This document shows positions 23,249 to 29,829 of a stretch of DNA of 42,315 nt, piece after piece. The DNA comes from SVQP01 sp045587385. Lineage in GTDB: Bacteria > Bacillota > Clostridia > Oscillospirales > CAG-272. Each line of letters starts with the position of its first letter. Position 1 is the stretch's first letter. The position numbers were made by a program, and so were the translations under genes. The notes beneath the pieces are model-generated. The model was given only the letters and a program-made list of their open reading frames with translations. It ran no database searches and had not been told where the DNA came from. Where the stretch lies: contig JAZNCE010000055.1 in the NCBI GenBank assembly GCA_045587385.1, positions 1-42,315 on the forward strand, read 5' to 3'.

Positions 23249-24547
23249 ATGGATAAGGTCGTGTATTGTTTGTTTGCGTTATTTGTGGGCGTTTCATTGA
23301 TTTGCATCGCTTTATATATACCGAGAATTTGGTGCTGGCTGTTTGCGTTTTCGCATCAGAAAAAGCTATATAATGAAAAGAAAAACCGCCTGGCAATCAT
23401 CGTGCCCGCCAAAAACGAGAGCGCGTCGATAGGACCGCTCTTTGACAGCCTTGCGCGCCAGACCTATGAGCGCGATTGCTTTGACGTGTACGTGGTGGTG
23501 GACGATCCGAGCGACCCTACCGTCAGCATGACCGAGCAGCGCGGACATATCCCCGTGGTTGTCACGGGGCAGACCAAAAAGGGAGACGCGTTGGACGGCT
23601 GCCTGCAAAAGATCCTGCACGAGGATGCAAGCAAGTACGACGCGTATATCGTCATTGACGCGGACACCGTGCTTGATGACGCGTATCTTGCCGAAATGAA
23701 TAACGCCATGGTGACGGGCGCGGAGATCATCGTTTCCAAAAAGCGCGTCAAGAATTACTTCTTTGGCGACAAGAGCACGCAGACGCTTTCTGCCTGCTGC
23801 AACGGCATTATCTGGACGCTGATGGACAACATGGGGAATTTGCATAAGTCCAAAAAGGGCTATCCCTGCTTTATCGTGGGAACGGGATTTTTGATGTGTG
23901 CCGACCTTGTGCGCAAGAACGGCGGTTGGCCGTATCAAAGCACGCTGACCGAGGACGTGGAGCTCATGATGGACACCGTGCTTTCTGGCTATCGCACGCT
24001 GTATTACGAGCACGCGATCGTGTATATGGAGGAAGCGACCGAGCTGCGCGTGACCAACAAGCGCAGACAGCGTTGGATGACGGGCGTGGTGGACAGCGAC
24101 AGGCTGTATATGCCGCGCATTACCGATAAGCAGCGCAAGGGCGCGACCAAGCAGCAGCGCATGCAACGCTATCATGCGGGCAGCCTCAACGTGGTGTATT
24201 GTCTGATCGGTACTGCATTGATCTACGCGGCAGCCTCTGCCGTGATCGGCTTGGGACTTTTGTTGCTTTCTGATCCCGTGGGCTGGCAGGCGTTGCTTGG
24301 CGTACCCGTCGGTATCGGCGCGATCTATTTGTATTTTCTGGTGCCCACGCTGTTTGCCGTGCTGTCGGATTGGAAGGTGATCGGGCTGCCTCTTTACAAA
24401 AAGATCGTGCTGATCTTGGCACACCCCGTGTTTTATATGGGATATATTCCGGTCATGCGCCGCGCGCTGTTCTCCAAGAAGGGCAGGAACACCTGGGAGG
24501 CGATCGACCGCGCTGACTTTTCAGAGAAAGAGAGAAACGGACTATGA
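23249..24547 (+). CDS. Family 2 glycosyltransferase, membrane-anchored
   Basis: This 432-residue enzyme transfers a sugar from a nucleotide donor at the membrane. An N-terminal membrane segment (residues 3-28) is followed by the GT-A domain: IIVPAKNESASI, DADTV (metal-binding DXD), TEDVELMM (catalytic base region) and RRQRWMTG (acceptor-site motif of processive GT2 enzymes). Two or three membrane segments close the protein. ATG 23249 follows GGAGG at 23237-23241; the open frame upstream overlaps the promoter. The stop overlaps the next start by 4 bases. Given the two acyltransferases downstream, a glycolipid product is more likely than a polysaccharide. Confidence 0.85.
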   Translation: MDKVVYCLFALFVGVSLICIALYIPRIWCWLFAFSHQKKLYNEKKNRLAIIVPAKNESASIGPLFDSLARQTYERDCFDVYVVVDDPSDPTVSMTEQRGHIPVVVTGQTKKGDALDGCLQKILHEDASKYDAYIVIDADTVLDDAYLAEMNNAMVTGAEIIVSKKRVKNYFFGDKSTQTLSACCNGIIWTLMDNMGNLHKSKKGYPCFIVGTGFLMCADLVRKNGGWPYQSTLTEDVELMMDTVLSGYRTLYYEHAIVYMEEATELRVTNKRRQRWMTGVVDSDRLYMPRITDKQRKGATKQQRMQRYHAGSLNVVYCLIGTALIYAAASAVIGLGLLLLSDPVGWQALLGVPVGIGAIYLYFLVPTLFAVLSDWKVIGLPLYKKIVLILAHPVFYMGYIPVMRRALFSKKGRNTWEAIDRADFSEKERNGL

Positions 24548-25392
24548 TGGATGCAGATACCAGAGCGCAGGTGCTCTCGGACATAGAAAAATATGAGCTT
24601 TCGGGCGAGTTCGACCGCCACGTTGACCCCGTGGACTACAGCATCGTGCTTCCCGTGACCAAGGATTTCCCCTACGTGCGCAAGGGCTTGGACAAGATCG
24701 TGACCGCGCTGCGTTACAATTTCGTGGTCAAGCCGTTCCGCCGCAAGGCAATGCGCGACGAGATCAAGCCCGAGGTTTACGGCATTGAAAACGCCAAGGG
24801 CATCAAAAGTGCGGTCATTACCTGCAATCACGTCAATAAGTTTGATTGCCTTGCGCTGCAGCACGCGTTCCGCAAGCAAAAGCGTAAGATCTACACGGTT
24901 GCCGCCCCCTTTAATAATATGAAGGGCGCGTTTGGTGAGGGCATGCGCGCGGGCGGTATGCTGCCGCTTTCGGATGATCCTGCCGTCATGCGCTATTTTA
25001 CCAAGGCAGTGGATTGGTATTTGCAGCACGATAATTTCGTGGTCATTTATCCCGAGCAGGCAATGTGGTGGAACTACAAAAAGCCGCGCGTGTATAAGGA
25101 CGGGGCATATACCTTTGCGGTCAAAAATAACGTGCCCGTCATTCCCACGTTCATTACCTATCGCCCCAGCGGTAAGGTCAGCGAGCAGGGCATTGAGGAA
25201 ATGTATCTGACCGTGCACGTCATGCAGCCCATTTATCCCGATCCGAATCTGCGCCGTCACGATAACGTTGCGCAAATGAAAAAGCAAAACTTTGCGCTTT
25301 GCAAGGCAAAGTACGAAGAGGTGTACGGAGAGGCGCTGACCTACACGACGGTCGATCCCGAAAAAGCACCCGACAAGATCGCTTTGGGGTAA
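24544..25392 (+). CDS. PlsC-like 1-acyl-glycerol-3-phosphate acyltransferase
   Basis: This 282-residue protein has the acyltransferase signature NHVNKFD (the NHxxxxD form) near residue 99, and later the blocks VIYPEQAMWW and VIPTFITY. Members transfer an acyl chain to a glycerolipid or glycolipid acceptor on the cytoplasmic side. The 80-residue N-terminal extension before the motif is longer than in short PlsC proteins. It is translationally coupled to the glycosyltransferase by ATGA overlap. Whether it makes phosphatidic acid or acylates a sugar lipid is not decided by the sequence. Confidence 0.82.
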   Translation: MMDADTRAQVLSDIEKYELSGEFDRHVDPVDYSIVLPVTKDFPYVRKGLDKIVTALRYNFVVKPFRRKAMRDEIKPEVYGIENAKGIKSAVITCNHVNKFDCLALQHAFRKQKRKIYTVAAPFNNMKGAFGEGMRAGGMLPLSDDPAVMRYFTKAVDWYLQHDNFVVIYPEQAMWWNYKKPRVYKDGAYTFAVKNNVPVIPTFITYRPSGKVSEQGIEEMYLTVHVMQPIYPDPNLRRHDNVAQMKKQNFALCKAKYEEVYGEALTYTTVDPEKAPDKIALG

Positions 25393-25394
25393 TG

Positions 25395-25555
25395 GCAATG
25401 CAGCCAACTGAAGTTGACGGCATTGCAATGAGATATTTCGCCATAGGCGAAACGTGAAATTTTTGCTTTCGCAAAAGTGAAATTCGCGCAAGGCGCGAGT
25501 GAAATATTCCGCTTTCTGCGGAATATAAAGGAAAAAATTTGCACAAGCAAATTTT
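25395..25555 (-). repeat. Multi-hairpin array C with ATTTCAC linkers, inverted copy of array B
   Basis: Six hairpins are visible. In plus-strand order they are gcaatgc/gcattgc (25395-25426, inner caact/agttg), tttcgcc/ggcgaaa (25436-25452), ttttgc/gcaaaa (25461-25476), tcgcg/cgcga (25484-25498), attccgc/gcggaat (25506-25524) and aaaatttgc/gcaaatttt (25534-25555). The linkers GTGAAAT at 25454, 25477 and 25499 read ATTTCAC on the minus strand. Read in reverse, the order and stems match array B one by one, with paired changes in several stems. It occupies the 219-base gap between two acyltransferase genes; no gene is seen in it. Confidence 0.85.
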
Positions 25556-25611
25556 CAGAATTTCATTGTATCAATCACTTTAAGTTGGTGGTTCGGATGT
25601 GGGGAGGAAGT

Positions 25612-26229
25612 ATGTTTCGGTATTATATCATTGCAATCGCGGCAGGGAACGTGCTCATCGGAGCGGTAGGCGGCTTGATCGGTCTGCCCGGGCGCACAAT
25701 GCCTGTGGCAATGCTGATCTGCTTGGGATTTTCCGTGCTGTTTACCGCGCTGGAGTTTGGACTTGACGCGCTGATCGCGTGTCTTGTGCGCATGCTGTCC
25801 GCACGTGCGGTGGATCCGTTTCGGCGCGTGTACCGCGTGGCAAAATGGGAAAAGAAGGTGTACCGCAAGCTGGGAATCGTCAAGTGGAAGGATAAAATCC
25901 CCGAGGCGGGTGCGCTTTTGGTGGGCTTTGGCAAATCCAAGGTGCTGGATATGCACAATAACGAGTATCTTTTGACCTTTATGCGCGAGTCGGTGTATGC
26001 CGAGATCATGCACGTCATTTCAGCATTTGCGGGATTTGTGTTCCCGCTCTTGTGCCTGCTGGTGCCGGGCTGGGCGTGGCTTGTGCGCATGTCGCTGCCG
26101 GTTGCCATAGTCAATTTCGTCTTGCAGGTGCTGCCCGTCATGGTGCAAAGATACGTGCGTCCGCAGCTGATGAGCGTGTATCTGCGCAATCAGAAGAGAG
26201 CCGAGCGGTGCGTGGCAAAAAGTGAATAA
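25612..26229 (+). CDS. CrtO-like membrane acyltransferase
   Basis: This 205-residue membrane protein has two N-terminal hydrophobic segments (about 3-25 and 28-52), a polar central motif KWEKKVYRKLGIVKWKDKIP, and two C-terminal hydrophobic segments (about 138-182). The motif and layout resemble the glycosyl-4,4'-diaponeurosporenoate acyltransferase family (CrtO of staphyloxanthin synthesis), which acylates a sugar-bearing lipid. No carotenoid genes are nearby. GGAGG at 25603-25607 supports ATG 25612 over the much longer upstream frame, which runs through the repeat array. Placed after a GT2 enzyme and a PlsC-like enzyme, it probably completes an acylated glycolipid. Confidence 0.68.
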   Translation: MFRYYIIAIAAGNVLIGAVGGLIGLPGRTMPVAMLICLGFSVLFTALEFGLDALIACLVRMLSARAVDPFRRVYRVAKWEKKVYRKLGIVKWKDKIPEAGALLVGFGKSKVLDMHNNEYLLTFMRESVYAEIMHVISAFAGFVFPLLCLLVPGWAWLVRMSLPVAIVNFVLQVLPVMVQRYVRPQLMSVYLRNQKRAERCVAKSE

Positions 26230-26234
26230 AAGTA

Positions 26235-26274
26235 AAGAAACCCCTTACAAAATAAGGGGTTTCTTCGTTTTTTT
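26235..26274 (+). terminator. Terminator of the glycolipid operon
   Basis: aagaaacccctta (26235-26247) pairs with taaggggtttctt (26253-26265), followed by a T-rich tract. The A-rich left arm makes it partly bidirectional for the convergent phage-type gene. Confidence 0.9.
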
Positions 26275-26283
26275 GAACAGGTG

Positions 26284-26631
26284 TCAAACCGTGCGATGCG
26301 TACGCAAGTACCAGCGCGCGTATTCGTTCCAGAAATTGTTGAATATCCGATAGGAGTTTTCATACGCCGCATCTCCCATGGTGACAAGGTCGATCATGGC
26401 AACCACGTACCAAGCGTACAGCTTGGCGTGCGGGCTGCCCACCAGCAGCACGGTCTCGGGGGCGGTATTGCCGTCGTAGGAGACCGCGTCGTCGGGATGT
26501 ATTCCCATGATCTCGGTCTGCACCGCGCCCTCGATCTCGTTGATCCAGATTGCCATGGTTGGGTAGCCATAGGAGTTGGGGCGGACTTCGCCCACGTAAT
26601 CGATCAATTCCTTGATGGTCATTCGCTTCAT
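26284..26631 (-). CDS. Orphan phage-type protein, head-tail region-like
   Basis: This 115-residue protein (IKELIDYVGEVRPNSYG, IEGAVQTEIMG, LVGSPHAKLYAWYVVAMIDL, NFWNEYARWYLRTHR) resembles short proteins encoded next to capsid and head-tail connector genes in clostridial prophages. No other phage gene lies nearby. AAGGAG precedes ATG 26631 on the minus strand. The gene is intact and has a promoter-like element, so it is either a kept remnant or used for something else. The family recognition comes from sequence style and is not certain. Confidence 0.6.
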   Translation of the reverse strand: MKRMTIKELIDYVGEVRPNSYGYPTMAIWINEIEGAVQTEIMGIHPDDAVSYDGNTAPETVLLVGSPHAKLYAWYVVAMIDLVTMGDAAYENSYRIFNNFWNEYARWYLRTHRTV

Positions 26632-26673
26632 CCGCTCCTTTGTCTATGTAAATTCGGCTCTCACCGTGAGCTT

Positions 26674-26682
26674 ATTATAGCA
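26674..26682 (-). promoter_or_regulatory. Extended -10 upstream of the phage-type gene
   Basis: On the minus strand TGCTATAAT (26682-26674) is an extended -10 element. No good -35 is visible. Confidence 0.45.
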
Positions 26683-26714
26683 TAGATCGGGGGATTTTGC
26701 GTCCCTGTGTGGGG

Positions 26715-27641
26715 CTATTTTTTGATGCACTCGCGCTTCATAAATTCTATGATCTCGCCGCTATCCTTACCCTCATAGTAAAGCACAAGCAAACGCTTAA
26801 ATTCAGGCACGAATTTTTCGGGAATGACCAACAACCCACCACCGTGGGAGATCAGATAGTGATTGGCAAAGATCACAGCAGCTCGTTTGTTTCCGTCATT
26901 GAACAGCTGTGCCTTCATGCAATAAAGACAAAGAGAAATGGCAACGTCTTCGGGCTCATGGTCGGCATCGGTCAGCTGTTTGATTGTTTCCTTAATGTCC
27001 ACCTCGATCGGCAGAGGCGGCGTATAGGTGGTGCCGCCAATATTGACAGGTACACCGCGCAGTCTGCCGCCCTCCATGTAAAAGCCCTCATTGACAAGCT
27101 GTGCAATATGGCAGAGCACGTAAAGATCGGATGCCGAGCGCAAAACGTCCTTGTCAAGAATAAATTCCCAAGCGTGCTTGAGATTGAGTATCTTCTGCAC
27201 ATCGGTGGCGGTGACACCGTTGACTATGCCACCGTCAATAATGTCCTCGGTTTGCGGGAACGTGGTGGCGACACCCTCCAGTACTGCCTGATCGTAGATA
27301 TTGGCTTTCATATTGGCACGCGCAAAATCAAGATTTAATAAAATCTCGGGAGTCAGTGCGCCGTCCTCATAACCAAGTAATGCCAATTCTTTTTCGATTT
27401 TTCGGATATTTTTTCGCAACTCACGGGCTTCTTTGGCGTAACGCAGAAGAGCGGCATAAAGATCATCAGTATAAGCTCCAACATACGTGCTGGTCAATTT
27501 ACCCATTTTGCGTTTGCGAACGTATAAATACTTTTGGTTTGATAATTCTTTGATTTCGGGAGAACCGTCATACGGAAGCAATCTGAGCCGCGCAGTCAGA
27601 TCTGCCCTTTGACGCAACAGTTGTTTGGTTCTGTTATCCAT
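26715..27641 (-). CDS. Fic-domain protein with Gln in place of catalytic His
   Basis: This 308-residue protein has a Fic fold. The signature HxFxDGNKR appears as QLFNDGNKR, so the histidine that normally activates the target hydroxyl is glutamine (the codon is unambiguous). The helical N-terminal part contains LEGVATTFPQTEDI, placed like the inhibitory helix region of larger Fic proteins. Many Fic proteins AMPylate targets or act as Doc-type kinases; without the histidine, activity is probably lost or altered. ATG 27641 is preferred over GTG 27650 because AAGGAG is then 8 bases away. The promoter carries a perfect palindrome. Codons are AT-rich relative to core genes, suggesting acquisition. 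Confidence 0.85.
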   Translation of the reverse strand: MDNRTKQLLRQRADLTARLRLLPYDGSPEIKELSNQKYLYVRKRKMGKLTSTYVGAYTDDLYAALLRYAKEARELRKNIRKIEKELALLGYEDGALTPEILLNLDFARANMKANIYDQAVLEGVATTFPQTEDIIDGGIVNGVTATDVQKILNLKHAWEFILDKDVLRSASDLYVLCHIAQLVNEGFYMEGGRLRGVPVNIGGTTYTPPLPIEVDIKETIKQLTDADHEPEDVAISLCLYCMKAQLFNDGNKRAAVIFANHYLISHGGGLLVIPEKFVPEFKRLLVLYYEGKDSGEIIEFMKRECIKK

Positions 27642-27653
27642 TGTACACACTCC

Positions 27654-27703
27654 TTAGGGAACTTTATTAATGATATTATATCAAATTGTTCCCTAAATGT
27701 CAA
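27654..27703 (-). promoter_or_regulatory. Promoter and palindromic operator of the Fic gene
   Basis: On the minus strand TTGACA (27703-27698) and TATAAT (27680-27675) are 17 bases apart. The inverted repeat TTAGGGAAC (27654-27662) with GTTCCCTAA (27688-27696) straddles the -10: one arm is between -35 and -10, the other is in the leader. Because one arm is not transcribed, this should be a DNA operator rather than an RNA hairpin. The XRE regulator encoded just upstream is the obvious candidate binder. Confidence 0.8.
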
Positions 27704-27717
27704 GAGAATAAACGCAC

Positions 27718-27745
27718 AAAAAAAGAGAACCCGCAAAGGGTTCTC
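27718..27745 (-). terminator. Terminator of the small XRE regulator gene
   Basis: gagaaccc (27725-27732) pairs with gggttctc (27738-27745). On the minus strand the stem is followed by seven T residues (27724-27718). Confidence 0.88.
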
Positions 27746-27756
27746 AAAATATCGGT

Positions 27757-27993
27757 TTAATCCTCTACGTCAGTGAGCTTGGAAACGGTCGTGCCAAGCA
27801 CCTCTGCGATTTTGAATAACGTTTTCAAAGAGGGACAGAAATAACTGCCCGGACCCTCCAACTGAGAGATATATCCTGCGGACAGATCACATGCTTCCGC
27901 CAATTCCTCTTGCGTCATGCCTTGCAGCTTTCTGTAATAAGCAATATTCAGCCCGATTTTTATTAAGTTCATTTTATATTGACTTTCCAGCAT
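27757..27993 (-). CDS. Small XRE-family helix-turn-helix regulator
   Basis: This 78-residue protein is essentially one Cro/C1-type domain, with the helix-turn-helix QEELAEACDLSAGYISQLEG and the following SLKTLFKIAEVLGTTVSKL. It would bind DNA as a dimer. GGGAG lies 7 bases before ATG 27993; an internal ATG at 27972 has no ribosome binding site. It sits between the Fic gene (same strand, own promoter) and a divergent SLOG-fold gene whose promoter carries direct repeats, so it may control either one or both. Confidence 0.88.
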   Translation of the reverse strand: MLESQYKMNLIKIGLNIAYYRKLQGMTQEELAEACDLSAGYISQLEGPGSYFCPSLKTLFKIAEVLGTTVSKLTDVED

Positions 27994-28033
27994 ATTTTTC
28001 TCCCAATCATTTGTATAGTCTTATTATAGTCTA

Positions 28034-28092
28034 TTTACAAAGAAAAGGTTATATGCTATAATATAGGAAACTATAGGGGAAATATAGGAAAC
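28034..28092 (+). promoter_or_regulatory. Promoter and TATAGG direct repeats before the SLOG gene
   Basis: TTTACA (28034-28039) and TATAAT (28057-28062) are 17 bases apart. Directly downstream three TATAGG units occur at one-turn spacing: TATAGGAAAC (28062-28071), TATAGGGGAA (28072-28081) and TATAGGAAAC (28083-28092). Such phasing suggests an operator with several protein copies on one face of the helix. Confidence 0.7.
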
Positions 28093-28115
28093 AAAAGAAA
28101 GCATATGGAGGAAAT

Positions 28116-28445
28116 ATGAAGTTGTTGGTCGTGGGTTCTCGCAGTATTCAAGATTTTGATTTGTCTGCATACATTCCCGAAAATACGGAGTTGATTATCA
28201 GCGGAGGGGCACAGGGCGTGGATGCGTTGGCGGAACAATACGCGGATGTACGTAAAATATCAAAATTGATTCTTCGCCCGCAATATGCATTGTATGGAAG
28301 GGCTGCTCCTATCGTGCGTAATCAAAAAATGGTAGAGATTGCCGATGCGGTTCTTGTGGTTTGGGATGGCAAATCTCGCGGAACAATGAGTACGATTCGT
28401 TATGCGGAGAAAATGCAAAAGGTATTGTCGATCATACGCGTATGA
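28116..28445 (+). CDS. Small SLOG-superfamily (DUF2493-like) protein
   Basis: This 109-residue protein is a single Rossmann-like SLOG domain: VVGSRSI at residues 5-11, the nucleotide-binding IISGGAQGVDALAEQYA near residue 28, and later VLVVWDGKSRGTMSTIRYAE. SLOG proteins bind nucleotides or their derivatives and often act as sensors in defence or stress loci. GGAGG lies upstream of ATG 28116. It is transcribed alone, divergent from the small XRE gene, and ends at a strong terminator. No effector domain is attached. Confidence 0.82.
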   Translation: MKLLVVGSRSIQDFDLSAYIPENTELIISGGAQGVDALAEQYADVRKISKLILRPQYALYGRAAPIVRNQKMVEIADAVLVVWDGKSRGTMSTIRYAEKMQKVLSIIRV

Positions 28446-28450
28446 AATAA

Positions 28451-28476
28451 GGGAGAGCCATCTCGGCTCTCCCTTT
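28451..28476 (+). terminator. Terminator after the SLOG gene
   Basis: gggagagcc (28451-28459) pairs with ggctctccc (28465-28473), followed by a short T run. It lies in the gap between convergent genes. Confidence 0.85.
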
Positions 28477-28492
28477 GATTATGTCATTGTGT

Positions 28493-29188
28493 TTACACCC
28501 TACTCATAAAATCCAACAAAATCTTGCAGCCGACCTTTGCGGAGGAATCGCGGAAGGTGGCGTAATCCATGGTGGAGGGGTCGTTGCAGTTGTCCGAAAT
28601 GGCGCGCAGGATGCCTACCTCTACGCCGTTGGCATAGCAGACCTGACAGATGGCTGCGCCTTCCATTTCGCAGGCTACAGCGTCAAAATTGGAGGTGATA
28701 CGCGCTCTTTGCGCGGGGGAGGCAACAAATACGTCACCCGATGCGACCGTGCCGCGCACGTAGTGCACGCCCTGCGCCTCAATGCAGGAGGAAAGCAGAT
28801 CGGCAAGACGCTCGGAGCAGGGCAGGTAGACCAGATTGATGCCCGAGATCAAGCCCACGGGGTCACCGATAGGCGAGGTATCCATGTCGTGCTGCACCGT
28901 CTTGGTTGCCACGGCAATGTCACCGATGCGCAAAGCGTCGCAAAGCGAGCCTGCCACGCCCACGTTGACAATGGCACTTACGCCAAAATGCAGAATCATG
29001 GTCTGTGCGCACATAGCGGCAAACACCTTGCCGATGCCGCACTGCGCAATGACGGTATCCTTGCAGCAAAGCGTGCCGTGCGTGAATTTGATAGAGCCTA
29101 CTGTCAAGGTCTGCGCGTCTTGCATTTGCGCGATCAGCGGATCGACCTCGCAAGCCATCGCACCGATAATACCAATACGCTTATTCAT
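28493..29188 (-). CDS. mtnN: 5'-methylthioadenosine/S-adenosylhomocysteine nucleosidase
   Basis: MtnN (Pfs) cleaves adenine from S-adenosylhomocysteine and methylthioadenosine, feeding LuxS with S-ribosylhomocysteine. The 231-residue protein shows RIGIIGAMACEVDPLI, IVNVGVAGSL, the substrate-binding EMEGAAICQVCY, and the catalytic aspartate in RAISDNCND. ATG 29188 fits the conserved N-terminus; the 5' end overlaps the luxS 3' end by 8 bases. Translation is probably coupled to luxS. Confidence 0.95.
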   Translation of the reverse strand: MNKRIGIIGAMACEVDPLIAQMQDAQTLTVGSIKFTHGTLCCKDTVIAQCGIGKVFAAMCAQTMILHFGVSAIVNVGVAGSLCDALRIGDIAVATKTVQHDMDTSPIGDPVGLISGINLVYLPCSERLADLLSSCIEAQGVHYVRGTVASGDVFVASPAQRARITSNFDAVACEMEGAAICQVCYANGVEVGILRAISDNCNDPSTMDYATFRDSSAKVGCKILLDFMSRV

Positions 29189-29648
29189 AGGAGAAATCTT
29201 TCCTTTCGCTGAATTTTTCATTGCCGATCAAGGCGTCCAGGTAACGCCGGCATTCCACCTTGGCGGCGGTCATGTCAAGATTTTGATAGTTGCCGCATTC
29301 CTTTCTCTTGTTGCCGGGCATCTCGCCTTCATATGCAATGGCATCTGCAAGGCAGCGACAAAGCAGGGCGAACGCATCCGCAGGGGATGTATCGCGCATG
29401 AGCAGATAAAAGCCGGTCTGGCAGCCCATGGGGCCAAAGTAAATGACGCGCTCGCTGTCCGCACAATTGCGCAAAAGCGTTGCAAGCATATGCTCAACCG
29501 AGTGCATAGTCAGGTTGTCCATATAGTCACCCGCGTTGGGGGTACGGGTGCGCAGATCAAAGGTGGTCACGTCGCCGTCAATACGCGAGATATAAAAACC
29601 GGGCGTAATGGTATCGTGATCCACGGTAAAGCTGGTGATTTTCTTCAT
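29181..29648 (-). CDS. luxS: S-ribosylhomocysteine lyase LuxS
   Basis: LuxS splits S-ribosylhomocysteine into homocysteine and DPD, the precursor of autoinducer 2. The 155-residue protein has the metal ligands His49 and His53 in HSVEH, Cys118 in ECGNY, the catalytic Glu52, and Cys76 in GPMGCQTGFY. AAAGGA precedes ATG 29648. It is the first gene of the luxS-mtnN operon, which closes the activated methyl cycle. Whether the cell uses AI-2 as a signal is not shown here; no receptor or uptake gene is adjacent. Confidence 0.96.
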   Translation of the reverse strand: MKKITSFTVDHDTITPGFYISRIDGDVTTFDLRTRTPNAGDYMDNLTMHSVEHMLATLLRNCADSERVIYFGPMGCQTGFYLLMRDTSPADAFALLCRCLADAIAYEGEMPGNKRKECGNYQNLDMTAAKVECRRYLDALIGNEKFSERKDFSYE

Positions 29649-29679
29649 GTGAAAGCGTCCTTTCATGGTTCTTTGCCCT

Positions 29680-29688
29680 ATTATATCA
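29680..29688 (-). promoter_or_regulatory. Extended -10 promoter of luxS
   Basis: On the minus strand TGATATAAT (29688-29680) is an extended -10. The -35 region is T-rich without a clear hexamer. Confidence 0.55.
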
Positions 29689-29739
29689 CAATCCCACAAA
29701 AAAGAAAAGGGGAAACGTGGAATTTTTCGTAAAAACGCC

Positions 29740-29768
29740 TTGCTTGCGGGCGCAAAATATGGTATACT
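29740..29768 (+). promoter_or_regulatory. Promoter of pepT
   Basis: TTGCTT (29740-29745) and TATACT (29763-29768) are 17 bases apart, facing away from luxS. Confidence 0.72.
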
Positions 29769-29829
29769 GTAAATGATATGGAATGATCGTTGCGCAGGGA
29801 AGACCTGCGGCAGCATGAAGGAGATAAAT

